DNA of 64,000 nt from Bacteroidales bacterium (lineage in GTDB: Bacteria > Bacteroidota > Bacteroidia > Bacteroidales > UBA932), in NCBI GenBank assembly GCA_017429765.1, contig JAFROJ010000073.1, forward strand, positions 1 through 64,000, given 5' to 3'. The translations under genes and the position numbers were made by a program. A model generated the notes under the pieces. It searched no databases and was not told the origin of the DNA. It saw only the letters and a list, made by a program, of their open reading frames with translations. Shown in pieces: positions 26,422 to 35,416 of this stretch. Every line of letters starts with the position of its first letter. Position 1 is the stretch's first letter.

Positions 26422-29400
26422 GCGTTGGCGTTCAGGAAATCGGCGATGTCGGACTCCAGCTCCTCGGCGAAACTCTCGTCCCCAAGTTTCTTGATCTCGC
26501 TGGTCATGTAATAGATCAACTGGCAGTTGTACTCGAGATCATCCTTGTACTCGGGATAGAAATCCAGGTACAGGGCTATCGATTCCTTGAGCTGGCCATC
26601 CAGCTCCAGCGCGACCTCCCTCGCTTTCTCAGGCTTCTCGAGAGCGTAATAGTACCTGACCATCTCGATCGGATAGAGGGCGTTCGAGGCCCAGCCGAGC
26701 AACGAGTTGTCCAACGGGTACCTGTCCGGCCTCATCACCTCGCGGCACTTGTCCAGCGTCTCCTCGGCCCTCTCATATTCCCCGGCCTTGAGGAAGGCGG
26801 AGGCGGAAGAGACGAAGAGATTGCGGAGGGACATGACCCCCATGAAGGTGTACATGTTCTGATAGTCAATCAGATAGTTGTCCGCCGAAACCGCGTCGAA
26901 CTTGAAGGTCTCCGTCAGCTTGGTGTAGAGCTCGTCGGTGTCGACCAGGCCGAGATCGAAGGTTGTCACCTTGTTCTTGATCGGGGTGAACCTGTAGGAG
27001 AAACCGTCGTACATCAAATAGTCCTTGAGGCCTATGTTCAGGTCCCCTCCCTGGTTGAGGAGGTTTATCGGCCTGTCCCATTTGTAGTTCGAGAGAAGGT
27101 CGAGCATGAACAGCTCCGGCTTGGTCAGGCCGGACTTGTCGGCGGGGATCTCCAGGGTGATGGAATCCGGGATCCTGTCCGCGAACTTGGGACTCACTAT
27201 CCCGTACTTGAGGCAGTTCTCCTTGTTCACTGGGATAATCATCTTCCTTGACATCCAGTAGTCAAGCTTCCTCCCGTCGGCGGTGATGACCTTGGCGTCA
27301 GGATGCTTGAACACCATGACGCAGTCGGAGATGTTGACGGGCTGTTCCCTGGTGTCCTGGATGACCACCCAGTCGTTGGTGCCGTAGAGGTACTGCTCCT
27401 GGCCTATCGAGAGGTCGAGAGGCCCGGCGTTGTTGATGGCGTACCTCATCTGGTCGATGTACCAGTCGGTCCCGAGCAGCGAGGTGTTGCAAATCCTGAC
27501 GTCGTTCCTGATTCCCTCGACCTCCTGGGCGTACCACAAAGGGAAGGTGTCATTGTCGCCGTGGGTGACGAGAATCCCGTTCCGGCCAGTCGAGTTGAGA
27601 TAATTATAAGCCACTTCCACCGAGGTGAAGCGGTTGCTCCTGTCGTGGTCGTCCCATTCCTGGGCGCACATGAGCGCCGGCACCCCGAGGCATGCGAGAG
27701 TCACGAGGGCGGACACCGCCAGCCGGCCCTTGCCCTTGACGGCGATGGATATCCATGAATACAAGGCCGCCACGGCCAGTCCGATCCATATGGTGAAAGC
27801 GTAGAAAGAGCCGGCGTAGGCGTAATCCCTCTCCCTCACCTGGAAAGGAGGCTGGTTGAGGTACATCACGACAGCGATCCCGGTCATGAAAAAGAGGAGG
27901 AAGGTGAGCCAGCACCCTCTCTTGTCCTTGTCGAACTGGAACAGAAGCCCGAGGATCCCGAGCAGCAAGGGCAGGAAGAACAGATGGTTCTTGCCCTTGT
28001 TCTCCTTGAGCCACTCCGGGGCGTTCCCCTGATCCCCGAGACGCATGTTGTCGATCGCCTTGATCCCGCTCTCCCAGTTCCCGGTGAACAAGTCGGCGGT
28101 CGGGGCGTGGATCTCGTTCTGCCTCCCGACAAAGTTCCACATGAAATACCTCCAGTACATCCAACCCATCTGGAAATCAAGGAAATAGAAGATGTTTGTC
28201 CCGAAAGTGGGCTTTTTGTAGTCGGCTCCGGGCACGGTCCTGCCCTTCCCGTTCATGTACTGCTGGTAGAACTTGATCGACTTGTCATCATTGCTGTACA
28301 TCCTGGGGAAGATCATCTTCCCGGCCGGGTCGTAGACCGGCTCCACAGGACTGGCCACCTTCTTGTACTTCCCGTTGAGAGGCGCCCAGTAAGTCCCCTG
28401 CTTGAGGGTGTACGGAGCCCCGAAATACTGGCCATAGACAAGCGGGACGGAGCCGTACTGCTCGCGGGAGAGATAGCGGACAAGGGTGAACGCGTTGTCG
28501 GGCTGGTACTCGTTGGTGGGAGTCTTGGCGTGGGATCGGATGACCACGACACTGAATATCGAGAAGCCGATAAGGATCGTGGTGACACAGAGCAAGGCGG
28601 TGTTCCAGAACACCTTCCCCTTGCTCAAAGTCCTGAAGAGGCCCCAGAAACAGGCGCCCAGGAGCGCGAGCATGAAGAAGGTGGCCCCGGTGTTGTACGG
28701 CAACCCCATCACGTTGACGAAGAAGAGGTCGAAATAGGCCGCCAGCTTCGGGATCCACGGGATCATCACGAAGAACATGCCTCCGATCAGCGCGGCCGAC
28801 AGAAGCAGGATCTTGACACACTCCCAGAAGGTGAAAGGCTGGTCCTCACGGGTCTTGTAATAGTACATGAAGACTATCATCGGGAGGGCCAGGAGGTTCA
28901 GGACATGAACCCCGATCGACAATCCCATCAGGAAGGATATCAGGACAATCCATCGGTTCGCGTACCTGCGGTCCTCGGCCTCGTACCACTTGGCCATCGC
29001 CCAGACCACCATGGCGGTGAAAAGGGAGGACATGGCGTAGACCTCTCCCTCGACGGCGGAGAACCAGAAAGTGTCAGAGAAGCAGTTGGCGAGGGCTCCC
29101 ACAGCGCCGCTTCCGAATATCGCCAGGGCGTCCGCGGCGGTATATTCACCGCTCCCGCCGTCCTCTCGTCTATTGGTAGTGATCAACCTCTTGGCCAGGA
29201 AGACTATCGTCAGATAGAGGAAGACGTTAGTCAACGCGGCGCAGAGGGCGCTGAGGCAGTTGACCATCACGGCCGCCTTGGAGGCACCGGTGAACATTGT
29301 GAAAAACCGGGCTATAAGCTGGAAGACCGGGTTTCCCGGGGGGTGTCCCACCTCAATCTTGAAAGACGAGGCTATGAACTCGCCGCAATCCCAGAAAGAG

Positions 29401-29498
29401 GCGGTCGGCTCGATGGTGGAGAGATATGTGAACACGGAGATGAGAAAAACCACCGCCGCGGTCAGAAGATTCCATTGTCTGAATTTCCTGCTGTTCAT
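26418..29498 (-). CDS. DUF2723 family membrane protein (PMT-like)
   Basis: A 1026-residue polytopic protein. The N-terminal DUF2723 region has the signature PTASFWDCGEFIASSFK, then HPPGNPVFQL and about 12 hydrophobic spans up to residue 600. The C-terminal 400 residues are soluble with helical repeats near the end. The domain is related to protein O-mannosyltransferases (GT-C) and to eukaryotic TMEM260; a role in glycosylating exported proteins is plausible but unproven. The start MNSRKFRQW at 29498 lies 22 nt after a -7 box. It shares its stop with the convergent methyltransferase. Confidence 0.85.
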   Translation of the reverse strand: MNSRKFRQWNLLTAAVVFLISVFTYLSTIEPTASFWDCGEFIASSFKIEVGHPPGNPVFQLIARFFTMFTGASKAAVMVNCLSALCAALTNVFLYLTIVFLAKRLITTNRREDGGSGEYTAADALAIFGSGAVGALANCFSDTFWFSAVEGEVYAMSSLFTAMVVWAMAKWYEAEDRRYANRWIVLISFLMGLSIGVHVLNLLALPMIVFMYYYKTREDQPFTFWECVKILLLSAALIGGMFFVMIPWIPKLAAYFDLFFVNVMGLPYNTGATFFMLALLGACFWGLFRTLSKGKVFWNTALLCVTTILIGFSIFSVVVIRSHAKTPTNEYQPDNAFTLVRYLSREQYGSVPLVYGQYFGAPYTLKQGTYWAPLNGKYKKVASPVEPVYDPAGKMIFPRMYSNDDKSIKFYQQYMNGKGRTVPGADYKKPTFGTNIFYFLDFQMGWMYWRYFMWNFVGRQNEIHAPTADLFTGNWESGIKAIDNMRLGDQGNAPEWLKENKGKNHLFFLPLLLGILGLLFQFDKDKRGCWLTFLLFFMTGIAVVMYLNQPPFQVRERDYAYAGSFYAFTIWIGLAVAALYSWISIAVKGKGRLAVSALVTLACLGVPALMCAQEWDDHDRSNRFTSVEVAYNYLNSTGRNGILVTHGDNDTFPLWYAQEVEGIRNDVRICNTSLLGTDWYIDQMRYAINNAGPLDLSIGQEQYLYGTNDWVVIQDTREQPVNISDCVMVFKHPDAKVITADGRKLDYWMSRKMIIPVNKENCLKYGIVSPKFADRIPDSITLEIPADKSGLTKPELFMLDLLSNYKWDRPINLLNQGGDLNIGLKDYLMYDGFSYRFTPIKNKVTTFDLGLVDTDELYTKLTETFKFDAVSADNYLIDYQNMYTFMGVMSLRNLFVSSASAFLKAGEYERAEETLDKCREVMRPDRYPLDNSLLGWASNALYPIEMVRYYYALEKPEKAREVALELDGQLKESIALYLDFYPEYKDDLEYNCQLIYYMTSEIKKLGDESFAEELESDIADFLNANA

Positions 29499-29520
29499 GA
29501 TTTCTAAGGCATAATCCGGA

Positions 29521-29528
29521 CAAAGATA
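29521..29528 (-). promoter_or_regulatory. DUF2723 gene promoter -7 box
   Basis: TATCTTTG on the minus strand, 22 nt before the ATG at 29498. Thirteen bases separate it from the divergent yciH box. Confidence 0.7.
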
Positions 29529-29541
29529 CAAAAGGAATAGC

Positions 29542-29549
29542 TATCTTTG
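29542..29549 (+). promoter_or_regulatory. yciH promoter -7 box
   Basis: TATCTTTG, 19 nt before the ATG at 29569, back-to-back with the DUF2723 promoter. Confidence 0.7.
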
Positions 29550-29568
29550 CAAAAATAGGTGGTAGAAA

Positions 29569-29916
29569 ATGAAGCCCGACAACGACTGGAAGCAACGTCT
29601 CGGAGTGGTCTACTCGACCGATCCGGACTTTAGGTATTCCTCTGGCGAGGAGAGCGAGACCGAGACTCTCCCCCCGTCCAGGCAACGCCTCATCGTGACC
29701 ATTGACAGGAGGAACAGGGGCGGGAAACAAGTGACCCTTGTCAGCGGATTCAACGGCACCCGCGAGGATCTCGCCGAGCTGGGAAGGACCCTGAAGGTGA
29801 GATGCGGGGTGGGAGGATCCGCAAAAGACGGAGAGATCACGATCCAAGGCGACTTCAGGGACAGGGTCACCGCCATCCTGAAAGAGCTCGGCTACAACGC
29901 CAAAAGAGGTAACTGA
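29569..29916 (+). CDS. yciH: SUI1/eIF1-like translation factor (YciH)
   Basis: A 115-residue protein with a C-terminal SUI1 domain (residues about 40-110: IVTIDRRNRGGKQVTLVSGF, LKVRCGVGGSAKDGEITIQG, RDRVTAILKELGY), homologous to eukaryotic eIF1 and E. coli YciH, which discriminates against aberrant initiation complexes. In a lineage where SD pairing is blocked, an initiation-fidelity factor is of interest. It is first in a run continuing through DUF4271 (6-nt gap) to hemD. Confidence 0.9.
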   Translation: MKPDNDWKQRLGVVYSTDPDFRYSSGEESETETLPPSRQRLIVTIDRRNRGGKQVTLVSGFNGTREDLAELGRTLKVRCGVGGSAKDGEITIQGDFRDRVTAILKELGYNAKRGN

Positions 29917-29922
29917 CAAGCG

Positions 29923-30561
29923 ATGGACCTGATCGAGAACCCGATATTCTGCGCCCTGGCGGTCTTCTTCACGCTGCTCTTCCTGCTGAACCTGAGGAGC
30001 TTCCTGAAGGTCGCCCCCTCCCTGTGGGACTGTGTGGCCAGATGGAAGGGGAACATCACTCTGGAAGACAGCATCCAGCTTTCCAGAAGCCGGAACTGGA
30101 TCGCCGCCATCCTTTTCATCCCGTTCTGCCTGATGGTTTTCGCCTTCGGTCTCTACTCCCCCGATTTCCTGTCGGGGATGTCCGGGACATTCCAGTTGCT
30201 GACAGTGACCGGCGTGTTCATGGCCTATCTCATCCTCAGGGCTTTCCTGAACTGGCAGCTGGAGATGCACAACTACAACTCCGGCGTGTTCACGGCGGCC
30301 AACATGTCGTTCTACAACTATTTCGTCCTTCTTTTTTTCCTGCTGTTCCTGACCGGCGGCCTATGGGCGGCCCTCGCCGCCGATCGGGCCTCCGCGAGGC
30401 CTGTGATGCTGTGGGAGGCGGGGCTCACCTATCTTGTCTACATATTCAGGCGAGGGCAGATTTTCGCGTCCGTTTGCAATCCTTTCGCGACATTTTTATA
30501 TCTTTGCAGCCTTGAAATACTTCCGACCGCCGCCCTGGTTCTTTCGGCCTGGTTGTTCTGA
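29923..30561 (+). CDS. DUF4271 membrane protein
   Basis: A 212-residue inner-membrane protein with about five hydrophobic spans, the first at residues 5-25, and a conserved-looking NYNSGVFTAANMSFYNYFVLL segment. DUF4271 proteins regularly precede hemD in Bacteroidetes; no function is established. The 3' end of the gene contains a full promoter for hemD. Family assignment rests on neighbourhood plus general pattern. Confidence 0.7.
   Translation: MDLIENPIFCALAVFFTLLFLLNLRSFLKVAPSLWDCVARWKGNITLEDSIQLSRSRNWIAAILFIPFCLMVFAFGLYSPDFLSGMSGTFQLLTVTGVFMAYLILRAFLNWQLEMHNYNSGVFTAANMSFYNYFVLLFFLLFLTGGLWAALAADRASARPVMLWEAGLTYLVYIFRRGQIFASVCNPFATFLYLCSLEILPTAALVLSAWLF
30473..30506 (+). promoter_or_regulatory. 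hemD promoter inside the DUF4271 gene
   Basis: TTTG at 30473-30476 and TATCTTTG at 30499-30506 (22-nt spacer) lie in the last codons of DUF4271. They would give hemD a leader of about 80 nt. Confidence 0.7.
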
Positions 30562-30589
30562 AACGGGGATCGGATGAATTGAAGAGCTT

Positions 30590-31333
30590 ATGCCTGTACG
30601 CAAGATATTGATATCTCAACGGCCCCCTATCAACGAGGCGCCTTACACCGCATTGAAAGAAAAGTACGGAGTCGATATCACCTTCCGTCGGTTCTTTATG
30701 ATCGAGCCGCTCACTTCCAGGGAGTTCCGCTCCCAGAGGATCAACATCCTAGACTACACCGCCGTCGTGTTCTCCTCTCGCCACGCCATCGACGCTTTCT
30801 ACGGTCTCTGCGATGAACTCAGGGTCAAGGTGCCTGAGACCATGAAATATTTCTGCACCACCGAGGCCGTGGCCATGTATCTCCAGAAACATATCGTCTT
30901 CCGCAAGCGTAAGATCTTCTTCGGCGACGGGAGACCGGAGTCCATCCTGGACCTGATCGGCACCAAACACAAGTGCGAGAAGTTCCTTGTGACACAGTCC
31001 GACTCAAGCGGAAGCTCCTCACTGACAAGACTTTTCGACGCCAAGGGGATTGACTACAAAGTGGCTGTCCTCGTCAAGAGCGTCCCTCAGGATTTGAAAG
31101 ACATGGATTTGAAGGAATACGACATGATCGTGTTCTACAATCCCTACGACGTCAAGTCCCTCCTCGAGAACTTTCCCGGCTTCGAGCAAGGCGACATCAG
31201 ATTCGTCTCTTTCGGCAAATCCATCGTGAAAGCGATGGAGGAGGCGGGGCTGTCAATAGATGTGAAGGCTCCCACCCCGGAGGCCCCGTCGGTGGCCAGG
31301 GCCATCGAGCTCTATCTCCAGGCCGGCAATTAA
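30590..31333 (+). CDS. hemD: Uroporphyrinogen-III synthase
   Basis: A 247-residue HemD-family protein, which cyclises hydroxymethylbilane to uroporphyrinogen III in haem and corrinoid synthesis. Two alternating alpha/beta domains: ILISQRPPINEAPYTALKEKYG opens domain 1, TQSDSSGSSSLTRLF and DMIVFYNPYDVKSLLENF belong to domain 2. HemD diverges strongly; fold pattern, length and DUF4271 neighbour support the call. No other haem gene lies nearby. rnpA follows after 6 nt. Confidence 0.82.
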   Translation: MPVRKILISQRPPINEAPYTALKEKYGVDITFRRFFMIEPLTSREFRSQRINILDYTAVVFSSRHAIDAFYGLCDELRVKVPETMKYFCTTEAVAMYLQKHIVFRKRKIFFGDGRPESILDLIGTKHKCEKFLVTQSDSSGSSSLTRLFDAKGIDYKVAVLVKSVPQDLKDMDLKEYDMIVFYNPYDVKSLLENFPGFEQGDIRFVSFGKSIVKAMEEAGLSIDVKAPTPEAPSVARAIELYLQAGN

Positions 31334-31339
31334 ACAGTT

Positions 31340-31699
31340 ATGGACACTCTACCGAGATCCGAGCGCCTCAGGGGCAAGGCGGCGGTTTCGGCCCTGATGT
31401 CGAAGGGCCGATGGGGTGTCGGACATCGCCTCAAATACTGCTATCTCAAGAATGATCCCCCGGAAGGCGCCAACCGGATCATGGTCTCCGTCCCTAAGCG
31501 CCTGTTCAAAAGGGCCGTCAAGAGAAATCTCCTGAAAAGAAGGCTGCGCGAGGCCTACAGGACCCGTAAAAGCCTGCTTCCCCCAACAGCGACAGACATC
31601 CTCCTTCTCTACAACACAAAGGAAGAGTTGGATTTCAACTCGATCCGTGAGGAGGTGGAGGCTGTTTTAAACAAAATCGCCGATGAGAGACAGTTATAG
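31340..31699 (+). CDS. rnpA: Ribonuclease P protein component
   Basis: A 119-residue basic protein that assists RNase P RNA in 5' maturation of tRNA. It has the conserved RNA-binding motif [22 protein letters not shown] (near residue 54-75) after an N-terminal [20 protein letters not shown]. It overlaps yidD by 17 nt, the usual partner order, but rpmH and yidC are not here. Confidence 0.93.
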   Translation: MDTLPRSERLRGKAAVSALMSKGRWGVGHRLKYCYLKNDPPEGANRIMVSVPKRLFKRAVKRNLLKRRLREAYRTRKSLLPPTATDILLLYNTKEELDFNSIREEVEAVLNKIADERQL

Positions 31700-31943
31700 C
31701 GTGCCCAGATGGCGCAAAGTCACGAGGGATGTCCTCTCGGCCCCTTTCCTCGGCCTGATCTGGTTCTACCGGACCTGTGTCGGGCCATATATTCCCAAAA
31801 CATGCCGCTTCGAGCCCTCCTGCTCAACCTATGCCCTGGAGGCTTTCCGCAAATGGGGGCCTTTCAAGGGACTCTACCTGACGGTGCGAAGGGTGCTCCG
31901 CTGCAACCCTTGGGGAGGCAGCGGCTACGATCCGGTACCCTGA
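31683..31943 (+). CDS. yidD: Membrane protein insertion efficiency factor YidD
   Basis: An 86-residue protein of the YidD (DUF37) family with [19 protein letters not shown] and [18 protein letters not shown], including the three conserved cysteines. It is thought to aid YidC-dependent insertion at the inner membrane. It overlaps rnpA. Its stop TGA abuts the stop of the convergent DUF4293 gene in the palindrome TGATCA, leaving no intergenic base. Confidence 0.93.
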   Translation: MRDSYSVPRWRKVTRDVLSAPFLGLIWFYRTCVGPYIPKTCRFEPSCSTYALEAFRKWGPFKGLYLTVRRVLRCNPWGGSGYDPVP

Positions 31944-32381
31944 TCAGAATTTCCCGTTCTTTTTCCTGGAACGAAGACGGGAGATGCTCTCCACGAGAAG
32001 TTGGTCCCGCAGGATATGCCTCGCGGCGATGAAATCCAATATGGCCGCCACGACCGGCAGGACGGCGGTCCATTTGAAGACCACCCCATCGGCCGCCGTG
32101 AGATAATCAAAGACCAGCCATCCCTGCAAGCCAAGCAGGACAAGCCCCGCCAGGACGGCAGTGCGCATCTGGAACACCCTGACATTGAATGTCAGCAATG
32201 AGATGAGCTGAAGGGCCCCGGCGACGATCAGGAGTATGAGATAAGGGATGAAGGCGATGTACTTGACTTCATCGACATGGGAGCCACCCGGCCCCACCGA
32301 GAATGATTTGACGCTGAAAAACAAGGCCGCGACCAAGGCCGTCGCGACAGCGAGATACAATGTCTGAATTCTTTGCCACAT
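31944..32381 (-). CDS. DUF4293 membrane protein
   Basis: A 145-residue protein with four hydrophobic segments (first MWQRIQTLYLAVATALVAAL, then FIPYLILLIVAGALQLISLL, AVLAGLVLLGLQGWLVFDYL and VVAAILDFIAARHIL) and a basic tail (RLRSRKKNGKF). The layout fits DUF4293, a Bacteroidetes family without known function. The start at 32381 lies 4 nt after a near-consensus -7 box (TATTTTCG, 32393-32386), so a leaderless transcript is likely. Confidence 0.72.
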   Translation of the reverse strand: MWQRIQTLYLAVATALVAALFFSVKSFSVGPGGSHVDEVKYIAFIPYLILLIVAGALQLISLLTFNVRVFQMRTAVLAGLVLLGLQGWLVFDYLTAADGVVFKWTAVLPVVAAILDFIAARHILRDQLLVESISRLRSRKKNGKF

Positions 32382-32414
32382 GTCGCGAAAATAGATATTT
32401 CCGGCGAATTTTCT

Positions 32415-32422
32415 TATATTTG
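32415..32422 (+). promoter_or_regulatory. Nucleoside phosphorylase promoter -7 box
   Basis: TATATTTG, 22 nt before the ATG at 32445. Confidence 0.65.
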
Positions 32423-32444
32423 ATATCCCCAAAAACACAAAGCC

Positions 32445-33317
32445 ATGAGAATAGCGGAATCTGAACTGATAATAAACCCTGACGGGTCGGCTTTCCACAT
32501 CCATCTCAGACCTGAGGAACTCGCCGACACTGTCATCCTGGTCGGCGACCCCGGCAGGGTGGACTTGGTGGAGGAATACCTCTCAGACATCGAGTTCCGC
32601 CACTCCTCCAGGGAGTTCGTGTCGGTCACCGGGAAATATAACGGGAAACGGGTCACCACCCTTTCCACAGGCATCGGCACCGACAACTGCGACATCGTCA
32701 TGACGGAGTTGGACGCCCTCGCCAATGTTGACTTCGAGACCCGGGAACCGAAAGAAGAGAGGCGGGAGCTGACCGTTCTCCGGATAGGAACATCCGGGGC
32801 CATCCAGCCCGACATCCCTTTGGGATCCCCTATATTCTCTTATTATTCAATCGGTTGCGACGGATTGCTCAACTGGTACGCCGACAGGGACAAGATCACG
32901 GACCGGGAGATGGAGGAAGCTTTCAAGGCCCATGTCAACTGGGACAAGAACCTGCCCTCCCCATATTTCGTGAAAGCGAGCGACGAGCTGGCGGCGCGTT
33001 TCGAGGACTGCTCCGTGAAAGGCATGACAGTGTCGGCCCCGGGATTCTACGGCCCGCAGGGAAGGGTTGTCAGGCTCCGTCTCGCCATGCCCGACATGCT
33101 CGACAGATTCGAGTCGTTCAGGTCCGGAGGCTTCAGGATCACCAATTTCGAGATGGAGAGCTCGGCGATCGCCGGGCTGGCCAGGCATATGGGCCACCAG
33201 GCCGGAACGATCTGCGTCGCGATAGCCAACCGGCACCTCAAAAGCGCCAACCCTGACTACAAGTCATTGATCCGCTCCCTTGTGGAACTCTCGCTGGACA
33301 GGCTGACAAAAGAATAG
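32445..33317 (+). CDS. Nucleoside phosphorylase (uridine phosphorylase-like)
   Basis: A 290-residue PNP/UDP-family enzyme that phosphorolyses nucleosides to base and ribose-1-phosphate. VILVGDPGRVDLVEEYL (phosphate-binding Gly and Arg), GIGTDNCDIVMTEL, RIGTSGAIQPDIPLG and FEMESSAIAGLARHMGH (ribose-contacting Glu-Met-Glu) are present. The sequence pattern favours the uridine phosphorylase branch, but base specificity is not certain. It converges on the LytTR gene with an 8-nt gap. Confidence 0.87.
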   Translation: MRIAESELIINPDGSAFHIHLRPEELADTVILVGDPGRVDLVEEYLSDIEFRHSSREFVSVTGKYNGKRVTTLSTGIGTDNCDIVMTELDALANVDFETREPKEERRELTVLRIGTSGAIQPDIPLGSPIFSYYSIGCDGLLNWYADRDKITDREMEEAFKAHVNWDKNLPSPYFVKASDELAARFEDCSVKGMTVSAPGFYGPQGRVVRLRLAMPDMLDRFESFRSGGFRITNFEMESSAIAGLARHMGHQAGTICVAIANRHLKSANPDYKSLIRSLVELSLDRLTKE

Positions 33318-33325
33318 ACCCACGA

Positions 33326-34210
33326 TCAGCCCACCTGACGAGAGGGCGAGCTGTTGAAGACGGCGATGACGTCCTTCTCGTAAGTCCTGGTGACAGGGAT
33401 GGGCGGGATGGTCTCGTTATCCAGCTCCAGCTCATATCCATCCTTCTCCTTCCGCAAGACCTTGACCTTGTCCATGTTGACTATGTACTTCCTGTGGCAA
33501 CGGACAAGGCTGCTTCCCTTGAAACTGTCCTCCACGGTCTTCATCCTGCAACGGATCATATAACGCTTTAGCTCGCCCCTGCTGTCGGTGTAACGGACTA
33601 TGATGTAGTTATCGTCCGACTCCATGTAGTACAGGTTGGAGGCGCTGACGCAAAGCTTAAGGTTGCCGCTGTTGTCGAACAGGGTGATCTTCTCGAGCTT
33701 GGAGGGAAGGACATTCTCGTCCAGGACGACATTGCTGTAATTCATCAGCCTGATCGTCTGGTTCTTGTCCTGCAAGGCGAAATACATCCCGGCAAGGATG
33801 TCGGGGATGATCAGGGAGATGGTGCCGTACAGCAGGGCGTTCCCGAGAGTCCCCGGGAACCGCTCCCAGCCGATCCCCGTGATCGGTACGGTGATGAATG
33901 AATATGCCAGGCAGATGATGACCACCTCGGCGAGACACCAGGCGAAGTACCCGAAGAAGGTCATGTTCCAGACATTCCTTGTCTTGTACATCAGGAACCT
34001 GCTCAACACGACGAACAGCAGGGAACCTGTGGCGAAAAGGACGGTGAAGACGAAAAACCGGGAATTCCCGAGAGCCATCCAGCTGTTATGGGAGAACGGG
34101 AGACTGAGGAGAAGGAACACGATGGAGAACAACGCCGCGAAAGTCACGGTGTAGGTGAGCTGGTTCTTTTCCCTGAGATAAGCCGGGACTCTCTTGCTTG
34201 TGAACGCCAT
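33326..34210 (-). CDS. Membrane-anchored LytTR transcription regulator
   Basis: A 294-residue protein with four predicted membrane spans in the first 150 residues (TVTFAALFSIVFLLLSLPF, FFVFTVLFATGSLLFVVL and two more) and a C-terminal LytTR DNA-binding domain (about 190-290: YYMESDDNYIIVRYTDS, RCRMKTVEDSF, LVRCHRKYIVNMDKV). No receiver domain and no adjacent kinase is present, so it looks like a one-component membrane regulator. Targets unknown; the divergent fabH group is the obvious candidate by position. Confidence 0.83.
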   Translation of the reverse strand: MAFTSKRVPAYLREKNQLTYTVTFAALFSIVFLLLSLPFSHNSWMALGNSRFFVFTVLFATGSLLFVVLSRFLMYKTRNVWNMTFFGYFAWCLAEVVIICLAYSFITVPITGIGWERFPGTLGNALLYGTISLIIPDILAGMYFALQDKNQTIRLMNYSNVVLDENVLPSKLEKITLFDNSGNLKLCVSASNLYYMESDDNYIIVRYTDSRGELKRYMIRCRMKTVEDSFKGSSLVRCHRKYIVNMDKVKVLRKEKDGYELELDNETIPPIPVTRTYEKDVIAVFNSSPSRQVG

Positions 34211-34397
34211 CGGTTTCTCTTTGTCAACGCGAAGATAGCATTATTTTTAGGATATCCGGCATTCCGGTTTTTACCACAAATAACAACGATTCGCCACTTT
34301 CCGACAAAATAAGGCGCCCCTGGGGCAATTCGCCACAATTATTTCGTCCCCGCCGGGGATAATGGTAATTTAGCGTGGTTAAATAATATCACAGACT

Positions 34398-35345
34398 ATG
34401 AGAATAATCGGGACAGGAAGCGCGCTTCCAAAGAAAATAGTCACGAACGAGATGCTGTCTGAGTTCCTTGACACCAGCGACGAGTGGATCACCACCCGCA
34501 CCGGTATCAAGTCCAGGCATGTCATCTCGGACGAGAGGATCGAGGATCTCGGCGCGGAGGCTGTGAACAAGGCTTTGGAGATGTCCGGGCTTAAAGCCTC
34601 CGACATCGACCTGTTCATCGTGTCCAACGTGATCTCCGAGTATGACACCCCGGGCATGAGCTGCCTCGTGGCGGCCAAGACCGGCCTGAGTTGCCCCATG
34701 TTTGACATCAATTGCGCCTGCCCTGGCTTCGTCTACGCCCTCGACATGGCGGAGACATACTACAAGGCCGGGAAAGTCAAGAACGTGTTGATAGCCTGTG
34801 TCGAGGAACCTTCCAGAATGGCCAGCTGGGACGACCGGGCCACCTGCGTCCTGTTCGGGGACGGGGCCGGGGCGGCCGTGCTGACAGAGGGTGACAACAT
34901 CCTCGGGACAAGGCTCAACGCCCAGCCGGACGTGGACAAGATCTGGATGAGGAGGAGACTTTTCCACACCCCCTACATCGAGTTCCCGGAAATGGACATC
35001 CCAATGCAGATGAAAGGCCGCGAGGTCTTCCGTTTCGCCGTCGAGGCCTGCACCAACGGGGTCAAGAGCCTTCTGGACGAGATCGGTGTCAAAAAGGAAG
35101 ACGTGTCGTGGTTCATGGTGCATCAGGCCAACAAGAGGATCATAGATTCCATAATCGACTACATGAAAGTGCCTGCCGACAGGTTCCCCGTGAACATCCA
35201 GGACCACGGGAACTCCTCATCCGCCTCATGCCCCATCCTCCTGGACGAGTGCAACAGGAAAGGCATGTTCAAGAGAGGAGACTTGATGGTCCTGAGCGCT
35301 TTCGGCGCCGGTCTTCTCTCAGGAGCCGCCGTACTTGAATGGTAA
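34398..35345 (+). CDS. fabH: Beta-ketoacyl-ACP synthase III
   Basis: A 315-residue KAS III that condenses acyl-CoA with malonyl-ACP to start fatty acid synthesis. The catalytic triad is visible: Cys in DINCACPGFVYALD, His in MVHQANKRI and Asn in DHGNSSSASCPI, with GAGLLSGAAVLEW at the C-terminus. It is slightly shorter at the N-terminus than usual. It heads the fabH-fabF-fabZ-rluA run. The upstream 187-nt gap to the divergent LytTR gene holds a weak -7 box (TAATTTAG). Confidence 0.94.
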   Translation: MRIIGTGSALPKKIVTNEMLSEFLDTSDEWITTRTGIKSRHVISDERIEDLGAEAVNKALEMSGLKASDIDLFIVSNVISEYDTPGMSCLVAAKTGLSCPMFDINCACPGFVYALDMAETYYKAGKVKNVLIACVEEPSRMASWDDRATCVLFGDGAGAAVLTEGDNILGTRLNAQPDVDKIWMRRRLFHTPYIEFPEMDIPMQMKGREVFRFAVEACTNGVKSLLDEIGVKKEDVSWFMVHQANKRIIDSIIDYMKVPADRFPVNIQDHGNSSSASCPILLDECNRKGMFKRGDLMVLSAFGAGLLSGAAVLEW

Positions 35346-35416
35346 TCCGACTTTTATCGTTATATTCGCGTTTCACCGGCCATAGCCGGGAAAACAGATA
35401 ATAAGAATAATCATAT

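Noticed and set aside
27984..29507. Long open frame (507 codons) on the plus strand
   Set aside because: It is antisense to the well-supported DUF2723 gene; the sequence is low in hydrophobic order and rich in charged residues, typical of a GC-rich shadow frame.
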